From the NCBI GenBank assembly GCA_017528825.1, contig JAFXOI010000001.1, positions 62,001 to 126,000 of the forward strand: a stretch of 64,000 nucleotides of DNA, given 5' to 3'. The notes under the pieces are model-generated. The model worked only from the letters and a program-made list of their open reading frames with translations. It searched no databases and had not been told where the DNA came from. Below, one piece after another: positions 18,281 to 27,874 of this stretch (position 1 is its first letter; every line of letters starts with the position of its first letter). A program made the translations under genes and the position numbers. The DNA is from Elusimicrobiaceae bacterium. GTDB taxonomy: Bacteria > Elusimicrobiota > Elusimicrobia > Elusimicrobiales > Elusimicrobiaceae.

Positions 18281-18312
18281 AAAAAACGCGGAGCGAAATT
18301 TTTGCTCCGCGT
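18281..18312. terminator. Bidirectional terminator between YgjP-like gene and pcrA
   Basis: ACGCGGAGC (18286-18294) pairs with GCTCCGCGT (18304-18312). Six A precede it on the plus strand, giving a T run for the leftward pcrA transcript. Confidence 0.85.
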
Positions 18313-18330
18313 ATATCTTTTCACGATTTG

Positions 18331-20760
18331 CTACAAAATTTCCAGCGGAGCAAAGGCAAGCATAAAGGTGCGCATGACGCCTTTGCCAAATTGCACCGTT
18401 ATCTTGCAACTGTCCCCCGAGCCGGCCACGGCAGTAATCTGTCCCTCTCCAAAGACGCCATGTCTTACTTTTCCCCCCACCGTTACCGTCTTGCCATTAC
18501 CTGTAGTAGTGGAGGTGCCTTTTTCTTGTTTAGGGGCAGAAGTATTTGGGAAATGCCGGCGTGAATCCGAAGTGGCAAAACGACGCGGCGCGTAATCAAG
18601 ATCTACTTCTTCTATCTCGTAGCCGTGTTCATCGTATTTTTTCTGAAATTTACTGCGGCTAACAAATCCTTCAAAACCATTGTAACTATCCGCACTTCGG
18701 CCAAAACTGCCTTGATATCCACTTTTATTACGTTGCCCACCGTAAAAACCGCCGCCTTGGCCATACAATCCATACTTCGTGCGGAAATTATCATAACGCG
18801 GACGGCTTTGCTCGTACTGTTCCCGGTCTTCCTCTTTTAACAAGCCGCTTTCAAATAAAAAGCGAGAGGGGACATTGTCTTTGAGCTCGCCATATCGACG
18901 CCGTTGTGCGGCGTAAGTCATAAACAATTTTTCTTTCGCACGTGTCATAGCAACGTAGCAAAGACGGCGTTCTTCCTCCATCTCATTTTCATCATCGCTA
19001 TGAATAGGGAATAGCCCGTCCTCTAAACCGGTGACAAACACGGTGTTAAACTCAAGCCCTTTAGCCAAATGCACTGTCATCAGCGTGACGGCCCCGCTTT
19101 CACCGGCTTGGGAATCATCGGTACCAGTCATCAAAGAAACTTCCTGCAAAAAATCTGATAAAGAGGGCTCTTCTTTGCGTTCTTCATATTCCTTGACCGC
19201 ATTAATTAATTCGTCTAAGTTCTGCAAGCGGGACTCAGCTTCGGGGTCTTTTTCCAACTCCGACTCAAGCATTGCTTCGTAACCGGACGTTTTAATTATT
19301 TTATCCATCAAATTCGTCGGGGTAGAGAATAAAACAGCCGCTCGCCAACCCTCTATTAAACGCACAAATTCCAGTGCCGCGCGCCGCGCTTGCGGGGTTA
19401 AATCCGGCACGGTTTGTACCGCTTTTAAGGCGCTATATAAAGAAATATGATTGGCTTGGGCATAGGACATAAATTTCTCTTGGGCGGTTTTGCCCAGCCC
19501 GCGCGTGGGCGTATTGATAACGCGCAACAAATTAATATCATCATTGGGATTAATCAATAGCCGCGCATACGCCAATATATCTTTAATTTCTTTTCGGTCA
19601 TAGAAACGCACCGTACCGACCAAGCGATAGGGAATTTGATAACGGCGGAATTTTTCTTCAAAATTACGGCTCTGTGCATTAGTGCGGTAGAAAACCGCAA
19701 TACCATTTAATGAGTTCCCTTCCACATCGATTTGATATTTAATGGTTTTGGCGACCCAATCGGCCTCTTGGCCTTCGGTAGGAGCCTGCCGCACTTCTAT
19801 TTCATCGCCGTGCGGTTTATCGGTAAAGAGATTTTTTTCTTTACGTTGCGTGTTCTTGGTAATGAGTTTATTAGAGGCATCCAAAATCACTTTTGTGGAG
19901 CGATAATTCTGCTCCAGCGTAATAATTTTGGCATCCGGAAAATCTTTTTCAAATTCCAAAATGTTGCGGATGTTCGCCCCACGCCATGAATAAATACTTT
20001 GGTCCGGGTCGCCCACCACACACAACTTGCGGTGCTTTTCAGCCAACAAACGCGTGATGAGATACTGGGTATGGTTTGTATCCTGATACTCATCCACTAA
20101 TACATATTGGAAAAACTGCTGATAATACGTGCGTACATCCTCGTGCTCTTTGAAAAGTTGTAAGGTTTTAACGAGCAAATCTCCGAAATCCAAAGCGCCA
20201 GCTTCCTTGAGTTTTTGTTCGTAACGTCTGTAAATTTCCGCGGCGCGAATTTGATAATCCAGACCGCTTTGCATAGCGGAGGTGGTCAACATCTCCGGGG
20301 TAATTCCATCATCTTTGGCACGGGAAATGGTACCGACAATTTGCCCTGCTTCTTTCTTAGGGTCTTTAACGCCAAGCTGTTCAAGTAGTAAGGTGACTAC
20401 ACGCTTTTGCTCGCTTTCATCATAAATGGCAAAATCTTTAGACAAACCTATTTTTTCGGCATTTTGCCTCAACACACGCACGCCAAATGAGTGAAAAGTA
20501 TGTATCCACACTTGGCGGCTTTGGCCGGGGACTAATTGTTCCACACGCTCGCGCATTTCCTGTGCGGCTTTATTGGTAAAGGTAACAGCCAAAATGCGGT
20601 ACGGAGAATATCCTTCCTCAATAAGTTTAGCGATTTTGGTGGTCAGCGTTTTGGTTTTGCCCGTTCCCGCACCTGCCACAATCAGACACGGGCCGTCCTC
20701 ATATAAGGCGGCCTGTTTTTGTTGCGGATTTAAGGAATTAAGGGCCTGTTCTACGATCAT
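18331..20760 (-). CDS. pcrA: UvrD/PcrA-type 3'-5' DNA helicase
   Basis: 809 aa superfamily 1A helicase: Walker A AGAGTGKT at 29-36, TFTNKAAQEM (Ia), VDEYQDTN (II), VVGDPDQSIYSWRGA (III), LEQNYRS (IV), VTLMTVHLAKGLEF (V) and VAMTRAKEKL (VI). It acts in nucleotide excision repair, replication restart and removal of RNA polymerase. A Gly/Tyr/Phe-rich linker (about 665-700) precedes a small C-terminal PcrA tail domain (HGVFGEGQI). Its stop overlaps the rlmD start region by 4 nt. Confidence 0.93.
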   Translation of the reverse strand: MIVEQALNSLNPQQKQAALYEDGPCLIVAGAGTGKTKTLTTKIAKLIEEGYSPYRILAVTFTNKAAQEMRERVEQLVPGQSRQVWIHTFHSFGVRVLRQNAEKIGLSKDFAIYDESEQKRVVTLLLEQLGVKDPKKEAGQIVGTISRAKDDGITPEMLTTSAMQSGLDYQIRAAEIYRRYEQKLKEAGALDFGDLLVKTLQLFKEHEDVRTYYQQFFQYVLVDEYQDTNHTQYLITRLLAEKHRKLCVVGDPDQSIYSWRGANIRNILEFEKDFPDAKIITLEQNYRSTKVILDASNKLITKNTQRKEKNLFTDKPHGDEIEVRQAPTEGQEADWVAKTIKYQIDVEGNSLNGIAVFYRTNAQSRNFEEKFRRYQIPYRLVGTVRFYDRKEIKDILAYARLLINPNDDINLLRVINTPTRGLGKTAQEKFMSYAQANHISLYSALKAVQTVPDLTPQARRAALEFVRLIEGWRAAVLFSTPTNLMDKIIKTSGYEAMLESELEKDPEAESRLQNLDELINAVKEYEERKEEPSLSDFLQEVSLMTGTDDSQAGESGAVTLMTVHLAKGLEFNTVFVTGLEDGLFPIHSDDENEMEEERRLCYVAMTRAKEKLFMTYAAQRRRYGELKDNVPSRFLFESGLLKEEDREQYEQSRPRYDNFRTKYGLYGQGGGFYGGQRNKSGYQGSFGRSADSYNGFEGFVSRSKFQKKYDEHGYEIEEVDLDYAPRRFATSDSRRHFPNTSAPKQEKGTSTTTGNGKTVTVGGKVRHGVFGEGQITAVAGSGDSCKITVQFGKGVMRTFMLAFAPLEIL

Positions 20761-21977
20761 TTTAATTTCAATTGTACGAGCGTTTCGATGTGTTCGGTAT
20801 GCGGAAAGAAATCAAACGCTTCCACGTCCAGTATTTCATAAGATTGCGTTAAAATTTTCAAATCGTTGGCTAGTGTTACGGGGTTGCACGAAATGTACAA
20901 AACATTTGCCACACCCGATTCAGCCACCGCTTTGGCGGCTCTGGGATGCATACCGCTGCGCGGCGGGTCCACAATAATCAGCGCGTCTTTTTTCTCTATC
21001 GGTTGCTGTTTGACGAAATCTTCCACTTTGGCACAGAAAAATTGCACATTTTTGACCCCGTTGATTTTGGCGTTTTCAATACCATTGTAAATGGCAGGGG
21101 CAACAGACTCCACGCAAATACTTTTTTCGCACAAATCCGCGCAAGAGAGTGAAAAACTGCCCGCACCTCCATACAAATCATAAATGATTTTCGGGGATAT
21201 TTTTTTGACCAGCCCCCGCACGCGACTGTACATCTTTTGAGCGGTAAGCGTATTGGTCTGAAAGAACGCCTGTGCCGCGAGAGTAAAAGTGACTTCTCTT
21301 TCTTTTTTACCGTCGGGCCCTGTTAAAATAATTTTTTCGCAAATATGGTCTTGTCCTTTCAGCACGCGCAAGATTTCCGGCGCGGCGGTATCGGCCAGCG
21401 AGGTATTTACCGCCAGCAAGATATTGGCTTGCGGCCACACACTTTCTACCGCTTGGACAAAGGTTTTTTCAGGTACATCATCCGTTACAAATAACACCAC
21501 CATTTGCTCGCCTGTGTTTTTGCCGACACGCAACATCAAATGACGCAAAATGCCGGTATGTTTGCGGTGATCGTAATACTCTAAATTTTCTGTTTTGGCC
21601 CAGGCGCGCACGGCCCGCACCAAATCAATCATCTGCGCATCAAACGTGTGGCACTCCTCTATATCTACCGCACGGTCCCAACGGCCTTTGAGCTTAAAGC
21701 CGAAGCATTGTTCAAATTCCAGCGGCAAGGTTTTATCGCGTTTGACTTTTTTATCAAAAGGCTCTTTCCAAATTGGCTGACGGCAAAAACCAAGCTCCAC
21801 TTTATTGCGGAAAAATTCGGGATGATCTGTTTGGGTAACCGGAATATCTTGGGACCAAAAATCTTTTAAGGTTTCTTTTAGACACGCGGCCTTTTTGGAC
21901 ACTTGCTCTTCATAAGACAAGTGTAGTAGCGCACAACCGCCACATTGTTTGAAATGTTTACACGTAATACTAGGCAT
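20757..21977 (-). CDS. rlmD: 23S rRNA (uracil-5) methyltransferase, RlmD/RumA family
   Basis: About 406 aa. An iron-sulfur motif near the N-terminus (C6, C12, C15 in CKHFKQCGGC) is followed by the SAM site YDLYGGAGSFSLSCA, the VDPPRSGMHPRA loop and the catalytic Cys in LYISCNP. It methylates U1939-type positions of 23S rRNA, though RlmCD/TrmA-like specificity cannot be excluded. The ATG at 21977 gives an 8-nt overlap with ychF; an ATG at 21998 would add seven residues. Neither has a clear ribosome site. Confidence 0.88.
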   Translation of the reverse strand: MPSITCKHFKQCGGCALLHLSYEEQVSKKAACLKETLKDFWSQDIPVTQTDHPEFFRNKVELGFCRQPIWKEPFDKKVKRDKTLPLEFEQCFGFKLKGRWDRAVDIEECHTFDAQMIDLVRAVRAWAKTENLEYYDHRKHTGILRHLMLRVGKNTGEQMVVLFVTDDVPEKTFVQAVESVWPQANILLAVNTSLADTAAPEILRVLKGQDHICEKIILTGPDGKKEREVTFTLAAQAFFQTNTLTAQKMYSRVRGLVKKISPKIIYDLYGGAGSFSLSCADLCEKSICVESVAPAIYNGIENAKINGVKNVQFFCAKVEDFVKQQPIEKKDALIIVDPPRSGMHPRAAKAVAESGVANVLYISCNPVTLANDLKILTQSYEILDVEAFDFFPHTEHIETLVQLKLK

Positions 21978-23043
21978 TGATTTTAAACAGGCACACATCG
22001 CCGTCTTTTACAATATAGTCCTTCCCTTCCGAGCGAATCAGACCATGTTCGCGCAAGGCCTTTTCATCGCCGTATTTGATAAGGTCATCATAGGTGTATA
22101 CATCGGCGCGAATAAAACCTTTTTCAAAATCACTGTGGATTTTGCCCGCCGCTTGCGGAGCAGTGCAGCCGACGGGAATGAGCCAACTGCGCACTTCTAC
22201 TTCCGGCCCGGCGGTAAAGTACGTGCAAAGATTTAATAATTTCATGCCTTCGCGCACCACTTTTTCAAGGCCGGTATAATCGTTGCCGGTTTCGGCCAAA
22301 AACGCTTTCTTTTCTTCTTCGGAAAATTCGGCAATATCGGCTTCAAACTTCACGCACAATTCCACAAATCCGGCACCGGTTTCACGGGCGTATTTAGCCA
22401 CCTTTTCGGCATTTTCCACGTTGCGTTTTTCAGAATTATTGCCCACGTATAAAACGGGTTTGGCGGTCAAAAATTGATACTCTTTTAACTCCTCCGGCTC
22501 CAGCCCCAAAGACGATACCGGCTTGCCGTTTTCCAACGCGGCTTTGATTTCTTTCATCCGCTCAAAGGCGGCAATGGCGTCTTTTTTGCCCGATTTGGCA
22601 TTGGAACCTAACCGATCACAAATTTTAGTGGCACTTTCCAAATCGGCCAGCATGAGTTCAGTGTTAATTACCTCAATATCGCGCAAGGGATCTACCGAGT
22701 TCATCACGTGGGTCACGTTTTCATCTTCAAATAAACGCACGACGTGGATAATCGCATCCACTTCGCGGATATTGGCCAAAAATTTATTGCCCAGTCCCTC
22801 GCCTTGGCTAGCGCCTTTGACAATACCAGCGATATCTACAAATTTAATAAAAGCCGCGGTTTTCTTGGGTGGTTTGAACATCTCAAATAATTTATCCAAC
22901 CGCTTATCGGGAATAGGCACAATGCCGACGTTGGGTTCAATCGTACAAAAAGGATAGTTACTGGCTTCTGCGCCTGCGCAGGTAAGCGCATTAAAAAGGG
23001 TAGATTTGCCCACATTAGGCAATCCGACAATACCAATTTCCAT
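21970..23043 (-). CDS. ychF: Redox-regulated ATPase YchF (Obg family)
   Basis: 357 aa, normal length. The P-loop GLPNVGKST at 7-15 begins at the very N-terminus, with NALTCAGAEASNYPFCTIEPNVG as switch region and a C-terminal TGS domain ending in KDYIVKDGDVCLFKINA. YchF binds ribosomes and hydrolyses ATP rather than GTP. AAGGAG precedes the ATG. It starts a leftward run ychF-rlmD-pcrA. Confidence 0.96.
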   Translation of the reverse strand: MEIGIVGLPNVGKSTLFNALTCAGAEASNYPFCTIEPNVGIVPIPDKRLDKLFEMFKPPKKTAAFIKFVDIAGIVKGASQGEGLGNKFLANIREVDAIIHVVRLFEDENVTHVMNSVDPLRDIEVINTELMLADLESATKICDRLGSNAKSGKKDAIAAFERMKEIKAALENGKPVSSLGLEPEELKEYQFLTAKPVLYVGNNSEKRNVENAEKVAKYARETGAGFVELCVKFEADIAEFSEEEKKAFLAETGNDYTGLEKVVREGMKLLNLCTYFTAGPEVEVRSWLIPVGCTAPQAAGKIHSDFEKGFIRADVYTYDDLIKYGDEKALREHGLIRSEGKDYIVKDGDVCLFKINA

Positions 23044-23062
23044 GAAAATCTCCTTCGGACAT

Positions 23063-23100
23063 AAAAAATGCTAAAAATCTTATAGATATTTTAGCATTTT
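23063..23100 (-). terminator. Terminator of the pseudopilin at 23174
   Basis: AAAATGCTAAAA (23065-23076) pairs perfectly with TTTTAGCATTTT (23089-23100). On the minus strand a T run follows, after the pilin stop and before the ychF ribosome site. Confidence 0.75.
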
Positions 23101-23173
23101 AAGAAAACAGGATGAAAAGTATTATAGGATCAATTATTTCACCTCTTAGATGTATCGGTAAAAGGAAACGTTA

Positions 23174-23683
23174 TTAATAAACATCCCACCCCTGAGCCTC
23201 TAAACTTTTACAAATATGTTTACTATAGGGGTATCTATCATTAACAAAACATGATTTAAACCACCCTGAACTTTCAGAACTGTCTGTCCCTACTGCCAAT
23301 TCATATTCCGCATCATTTGCAGGATCCCCATTCTGATAACGCCACACTTCTATCTGACAAAATGTATCATTACAATAAGCCCTGAAAGCAAAATTTTTGC
23401 TACTACAATATCCCATATCTATTGTGCAATCTAATGGCACATCTACTACTAATTCTCCCTTTGCACTACTTTCAGTATCTAAAAACTCAACAGTCTCTGA
23501 AGGATATCCGTTCTCTAAAAGGTATAATTCTATAGCCTTTTGCCAACTGTTTGCAAGTGTTACAACCTCTACTGCACGAGCTTTTTCTACCGCCGTTTTA
23601 TATTGCGGTAAGGCAATGGCAGATAAAATACCAATAATCAGTACCACCACGAGTAATTCAATTAAGGTAAAACCTTTTTTCAT
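23174..23683 (-). CDS. Type IV pilin-like (pseudopilin) protein
   Basis: 169 aa from the MKKGFTLIELL start at 23683, preceded by an AGGAGC ribosome site; the frame extends 14 codons further but the leader fixes the start. Class III leader and hydrophobic helix are nearly identical to the other copies, ending ALPQYKTAVEKA. The acidic head contains several cysteines (DCTIDMGYCSSKN, YCNDTFCQIEV, KSCFVN, HICKS), suggesting disulfides. Single gene just before tRNA-Glu, which is on the other strand. Confidence 0.9.
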   Translation of the reverse strand: MKKGFTLIELLVVVLIIGILSAIALPQYKTAVEKARAVEVVTLANSWQKAIELYLLENGYPSETVEFLDTESSAKGELVVDVPLDCTIDMGYCSSKNFAFRAYCNDTFCQIEVWRYQNGDPANDAEYELAVGTDSSESSGWFKSCFVNDRYPYSKHICKSLEAQGWDVY

Positions 23684-23878
23684 ATTGTTTGGCTCCTTGT
23701 TTTTATATACCCTTTCGCGCGCCAAAAATAAGTGTATAACGCGCTAAAACGGCTACCAGTAAAAAGATACAAAAAAAAAGTAAAAATCAAGCGTAGGCAT
23801 TTTGGGGTCACCGCATACAGTCTATTTTATTTTTCCCCTTTCCCTTATGCCTCGCAATTTGATAAAATGATAGCATAA

Positions 23879-23952
23879 GTCCCGTTCGTCTAGTGGTCCA
23901 GGACGCCGCCCTCTCAAGGCGGAGATCACGAGTTCGAATCTCGTACGGGACG
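23879..23952 (+). tRNA. tRNA-Glu (CUC)
   Basis: Acceptor GTCCCGT pairs with ACGGGAC. The anticodon stem CCGCC/GGCGG encloses the loop CTCTCAA, so the anticodon is CUC. The T arm has GTTCGAATC. CCA is not encoded. TGATAAAAT just upstream is a possible extended -10. Confidence 0.97.
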
Positions 23953-23980
23953 TATTTTTTGTATAGGAAATATAAAAATC

Positions 23981-25036
23981 ATGGAATTATCAACCCTGCA
24001 AATGGTCTTACTCTCCGCACTTATTGTCGTAGTGCTGTTTCTACCGTTAACGGTACATAAAGTAGAAGAAAATTTAGAAGCGTTTTTGTTTTTGTGCGGG
24101 GCATTTGCCGTAACTGTTTCCAAGGTATGGAGCTGGCATCTAGTAGGAGCGGCCTTGGAAGACCCCATCAAAATTACCGCCGCAGTACTGATTGCCGGGT
24201 TATTATTTAAGCAATTTCACTCCCAATTACAAAAACTCACCCAATTTGCCGTCAAAAAATTTGGCCTGCGTATTACCTTATTTACCATTGTGGCAGCATT
24301 GGGATTTACCTCTAGTATTATTACCGCCATTATTGCCGCACTCATTTTGGCAGAAGTAGCTGTTATGCTGCCGCTGGACCGCAGAAGCCGCATCAAGCTG
24401 GTCATTTTTTCGTGTTATGCCATTGGTATGGGGGCTGTGTTAACCGCTATTGGAGAACCTTTAGGCACGGTAGTCATTTCCAAATTATCCGGAGCACCAC
24501 ATCATGCCGGATTTTTCTTTTTAATTCAACATTTAGGATGGTATGTGTTGGGAGGTGTATTATTCATGGCAGGGATGGCCAGCTCCCTACGCGCCGACGA
24601 AACCAAGGCTCCCGGAGCTAAAGCGGCCGATACCGCCAGCGAACACACCGTCAAAAGTATTTTTGTGCGGGCCGGCAAGGTATATTTATTTGTCATGGCT
24701 TTAACTTTGCTGGGTGACGGGCTCAAACCACTGGCCATGAAAACCATTACCTATTTAAGCGACTCTTGGCTGTATTGGATCAATATGCTTTCTGCCGTGC
24801 TGGACAATGCCACCTTGGCCGCTATAGAGGTTACCCCCGCTATTACAGACCGCTCTATTACTTTCTTATTGATGAGTTTAATTATCTCCGGAGGTATGCT
24901 AATTCCGGGTAACATTCCCAACATTATTTGTGCCTCCAAGTTAGGAATTAAGAGCAAAGAATGGGTCAAAGCAGCGTTTGGGCTGGGGCTCATTTTAATG
25001 TTTGTCTATTTCTTCATTTTATCGGCCATCCTATAA
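23981..25036 (+). CDS. DUF1646 family membrane transporter-like protein
   Basis: 351 aa with about ten hydrophobic segments. The HKVEENLEAFLFLCGAFAVT and EDPIKITAAVLIAGLLFK blocks match the DUF1646 family, a group of the ion-transporter superfamily with two inverted halves; conserved polar turns include TAIGEPLGT and PGNIPNI, which resemble those of cation antiporters or ArsB/NhaD-type carriers. Substrate unknown. It follows tRNA-Glu by 28 nt, with weak or no ribosome site, so it may be co-transcribed with the tRNA. A strong terminator follows. Confidence 0.75.
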   Translation: MELSTLQMVLLSALIVVVLFLPLTVHKVEENLEAFLFLCGAFAVTVSKVWSWHLVGAALEDPIKITAAVLIAGLLFKQFHSQLQKLTQFAVKKFGLRITLFTIVAALGFTSSIITAIIAALILAEVAVMLPLDRRSRIKLVIFSCYAIGMGAVLTAIGEPLGTVVISKLSGAPHHAGFFFLIQHLGWYVLGGVLFMAGMASSLRADETKAPGAKAADTASEHTVKSIFVRAGKVYLFVMALTLLGDGLKPLAMKTITYLSDSWLYWINMLSAVLDNATLAAIEVTPAITDRSITFLLMSLIISGGMLIPGNIPNIICASKLGIKSKEWVKAAFGLGLILMFVYFFILSAIL

Positions 25037-25053
25037 AAAATAAGCTTTTTGAG

Positions 25054-25084
25054 ATCCGCCTTCCCAATAGAAGGCGGATTTTTT
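25054..25084 (+). terminator. Terminator of the DUF1646 gene
   Basis: ATCCGCCTTC pairs perfectly with GAAGGCGGAT around CCAATA, followed by six T. Confidence 0.92.
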
Positions 25085-25118
25085 ATATAATAAAAGTATC
25101 TTAAAAAGGAGAGCTGTC

Positions 25119-27677
25119 ATGAAAATTCATTCCTTCAATGTACAACCAAATTTGCCGGAGAACATCAAATTTTTAGAAGAACTAGCCAATGATATGTGGT
25201 TCACTTGGAACTGGCCGGCTATTATGTTGTTTATGCAAATCGACTCAAAACTTTGGACAGATTCCCACCGAAATCCCAAATGGATGTTAGGATGCGTTCC
25301 GCAAAAACGCCTTGAAGAACTCAGCAAAGATGCCCAATTTGTCGCGCAAGTCAACCAAGTAAAAGACGCTTATTATGCTTATAAGAACAATCCGCACACT
25401 TGGTATCACGAACACAAACAAGAACAAGGTAATATGTTAACCGCTTATTTCTCCATGGAGTATGGTATTGGAGAAGGGTTGCCTATTTATTCCGGTGGTT
25501 TGGGAATGCTCGCCGGCGACCATATCAAATCTGCCAGTGACCTTGGAATGCCGATTATCGGGGTAGGTCTATTCTATAAGAAAGGTTATGTACAACAGGT
25601 GCTCAACCGCGAAGGCTGGCAAAATGAAGAATATCCCGATAATGACTGGGCCCACATGGCCGTAGAACGGGTACTCAATCAAGAAGGAAAAGAAATTACC
25701 GTAGATATTCCACTTGGATTTAATGAAAATGTAAAAGCGTGCATTTGGCGCGTAGATGTGGGCCGCACCCAGTTATATTTACTAGATACCAATTTGCAGG
25801 AAAATACCCCGGCCCAACGTTTAATTACGGAAAAACTGTACGGTGGTGATCGTGAAAATCGTATCCGCCAAGAAGTGGTGCTGGGCATCGGCGGTGTGAA
25901 AGCCTTAGCTGCCATGGGCCTCCACCCTACCGTATATCATATCAATGAAGGACATAGTGCTTTCTTACTGATCCAGCGCATTTTGGATATCATGCAGGCT
26001 CGACAAATGAATTTTTCTCAGGCGCGGGAAATTGTGTGGGCCTCTTCCGTATTTACCACCCACACACCGGTAATTGCCGGAAACGAACATTTTGATCCTA
26101 TGCTCGTGCGCAAATACATGGAATATTACGCCCAACAAATGGGAATTTCCTGGGAAGACTTTTTGGCGCTTGGAAAAGAAAAATCCGATTCAACTACTTT
26201 CTGCATGACCGTTTTGGCATTACGTTTAACTGCCTATGCCAACGGAGTGGCCAAATTGCACGGAAAAGTCAGCCGTGAAATGTGGCGCAACTTGTGGCCG
26301 CAACTGCCCATCAACGAAGTGCCCATTGACAGTATTACCAACGGGATACATAGTTCCTCTTGGATTTCGCATGAAATCAATGATTTATATCGCAAATATC
26401 TCTATAACAATAACCAACTCGACGAAATAGACCCGTCCAAACAAGAAATATGGAATAAAGTGGCTGACATTCCCGATGAAGATTTGTGGAGTGTGCATAA
26501 CCAACGCAAAGTCAAGCTCATCAATATGGCACGCACACGCTTAAAACAGCAGCTCAAACGTCAGGGTTTTGACGTTATGACCGTCAACAAAGCCAATCGT
26601 GTCTTAAAACCGGAAGTATTAACCATCGGTTTTGCCCGCCGCTTTGCGACTTACAAACGGGCCACCTTACTGTTTAAAGATTTAGACCGGTTGGATAAAA
26701 TCGTCAATAACCCGTTGCGCCCGGTGCAATTCGTTTTCGCCGGAAAAGCACATCCGGCCGATACGATGGGAAAAGAATTTATTAAGACCATCTACAATTT
26801 AACGCAAAACGATCCTCGCTTCAAAAATAAAATTGTATTTATGGAAGATTACAATATGAACACCGCCCGCTATATGGTGCAAGGCGTCGATGTGTGGCTT
26901 AATAACCCCATCCGCCCCATGGAAGCAAGCGGTACGTCCGGCATGAAAGCCGCCGTGAACGGAGCACTTGCCTTGTCCATTTTGGACGGCTGGTGGGACG
27001 AAGTGGGCCCGTGTGATTTCGGCTGGTCAATTGGCGGCGCGGAAAAATACGGCTCCGATGCGGAACGTGATGCGGTGGAGGCGGAATCTCTCTATAACTT
27101 ATTAGAGCAAGAAATTGCTCCCGCTTATTATGCCAAGAATGAAAAAGGATTCTCCCCCACCTGGCTTGCGTTAATGAAGAAATCTATTCAGCAAATTGCA
27201 CCTTTCTTCAATACCAACCGTATGGTCAAAGAGTATTATGAAAAATTCTATGTGGGTGCACATAATTTTGGCCAGGGTTTGGCACAAAATGATACCGCCG
27301 TACAAGTGGCTGCTTGGCGTAAGAAAATTATGGATAACTGGTATCGTGTCAATGTGACAGACATTACTCCTTCCTTTGACAAAGCCATTTTAATGGGAGA
27401 CAAATTAAATTTCAAAGCAAAAGTATTTTTGGGTAATTTAGCTCCGGAAGATGTCCAAGTAGAATTGTACTTAGGCACACGCGGTGCTTTGGGAGATATC
27501 GACAAAGAAGATGCCGTAGATATGAATTGTACCGGAAAGGACGGAGAAGCCTATATCTATGACGTGCAAATTTCTCCGTTTAACAGCGGACGACAAGATT
27601 ATGCTTTGCGTATTTTGCCCGCCTGCGATAAAGTGCCCAATGTACTCATGCCGTTCTTTATCCGTTGGGAAGAGTAA
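25119..27677 (+). CDS. glgP: Alpha-glucan phosphorylase (GT35)
   Basis: 852 aa. The N-terminal DUF3417-like segment (ELANDMWFTWNWPA) marks the short-type alpha-glucan phosphorylases. The catalytic region has GGLGMLAGDH, TNGIHSSSW and the PLP lysine K610 in SGTSGMKAAVNG. It releases glucose-1-phosphate from glycogen or maltodextrin. AAGGAG lies before the ATG. Monocistronic between two terminator-like structures; it fits the GH57-like protein at 56 as a glucan-degrading partner. Confidence 0.95.
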   Translation: MKIHSFNVQPNLPENIKFLEELANDMWFTWNWPAIMLFMQIDSKLWTDSHRNPKWMLGCVPQKRLEELSKDAQFVAQVNQVKDAYYAYKNNPHTWYHEHKQEQGNMLTAYFSMEYGIGEGLPIYSGGLGMLAGDHIKSASDLGMPIIGVGLFYKKGYVQQVLNREGWQNEEYPDNDWAHMAVERVLNQEGKEITVDIPLGFNENVKACIWRVDVGRTQLYLLDTNLQENTPAQRLITEKLYGGDRENRIRQEVVLGIGGVKALAAMGLHPTVYHINEGHSAFLLIQRILDIMQARQMNFSQAREIVWASSVFTTHTPVIAGNEHFDPMLVRKYMEYYAQQMGISWEDFLALGKEKSDSTTFCMTVLALRLTAYANGVAKLHGKVSREMWRNLWPQLPINEVPIDSITNGIHSSSWISHEINDLYRKYLYNNNQLDEIDPSKQEIWNKVADIPDEDLWSVHNQRKVKLINMARTRLKQQLKRQGFDVMTVNKANRVLKPEVLTIGFARRFATYKRATLLFKDLDRLDKIVNNPLRPVQFVFAGKAHPADTMGKEFIKTIYNLTQNDPRFKNKIVFMEDYNMNTARYMVQGVDVWLNNPIRPMEASGTSGMKAAVNGALALSILDGWWDEVGPCDFGWSIGGAEKYGSDAERDAVEAESLYNLLEQEIAPAYYAKNEKGFSPTWLALMKKSIQQIAPFFNTNRMVKEYYEKFYVGAHNFGQGLAQNDTAVQVAAWRKKIMDNWYRVNVTDITPSFDKAILMGDKLNFKAKVFLGNLAPEDVQVELYLGTRGALGDIDKEDAVDMNCTGKDGEAYIYDVQISPFNSGRQDYALRILPACDKVPNVLMPFFIRWEE

Positions 27678-27683
27678 GTAATT

Positions 27684-27847
27684 GTTACTTTTTTCATTGC
27701 AGAAAAGTAACCAAAAAGCTAGGCAATCTGAGAAATAAAAAATTGGGTTTTAAGGGAATTTTTATAACTTGCAAAGTAACCTTTGCTCAAACAATAAAAA
27801 TTATACTCCCTTAAAACTCAATTTTTTAAGCATTTCTATGATTGCCC
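27684..27847. repeat. Composite palindromic (REP/MITE-like) element
   Basis: The gap between glgP and trmL holds a perfect 9-bp hairpin (GTTACTTTT 27684-27692 with AAAAGTAAC 27703-27711). A long imperfect inverted repeat follows, with arms about 27718-27768 and 27792-27847 and a GCAAAG/CTTTGC hairpin at its centre. Blocks such as TTTTAAGGGA and its complement recur in the two arms. No ORF. It looks like a non-autonomous palindromic repeat, though a folded 3' UTR is possible. Confidence 0.65.
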
Positions 27848-27874
27848 TAAAAAACTAATTGAAATTTACAACTT

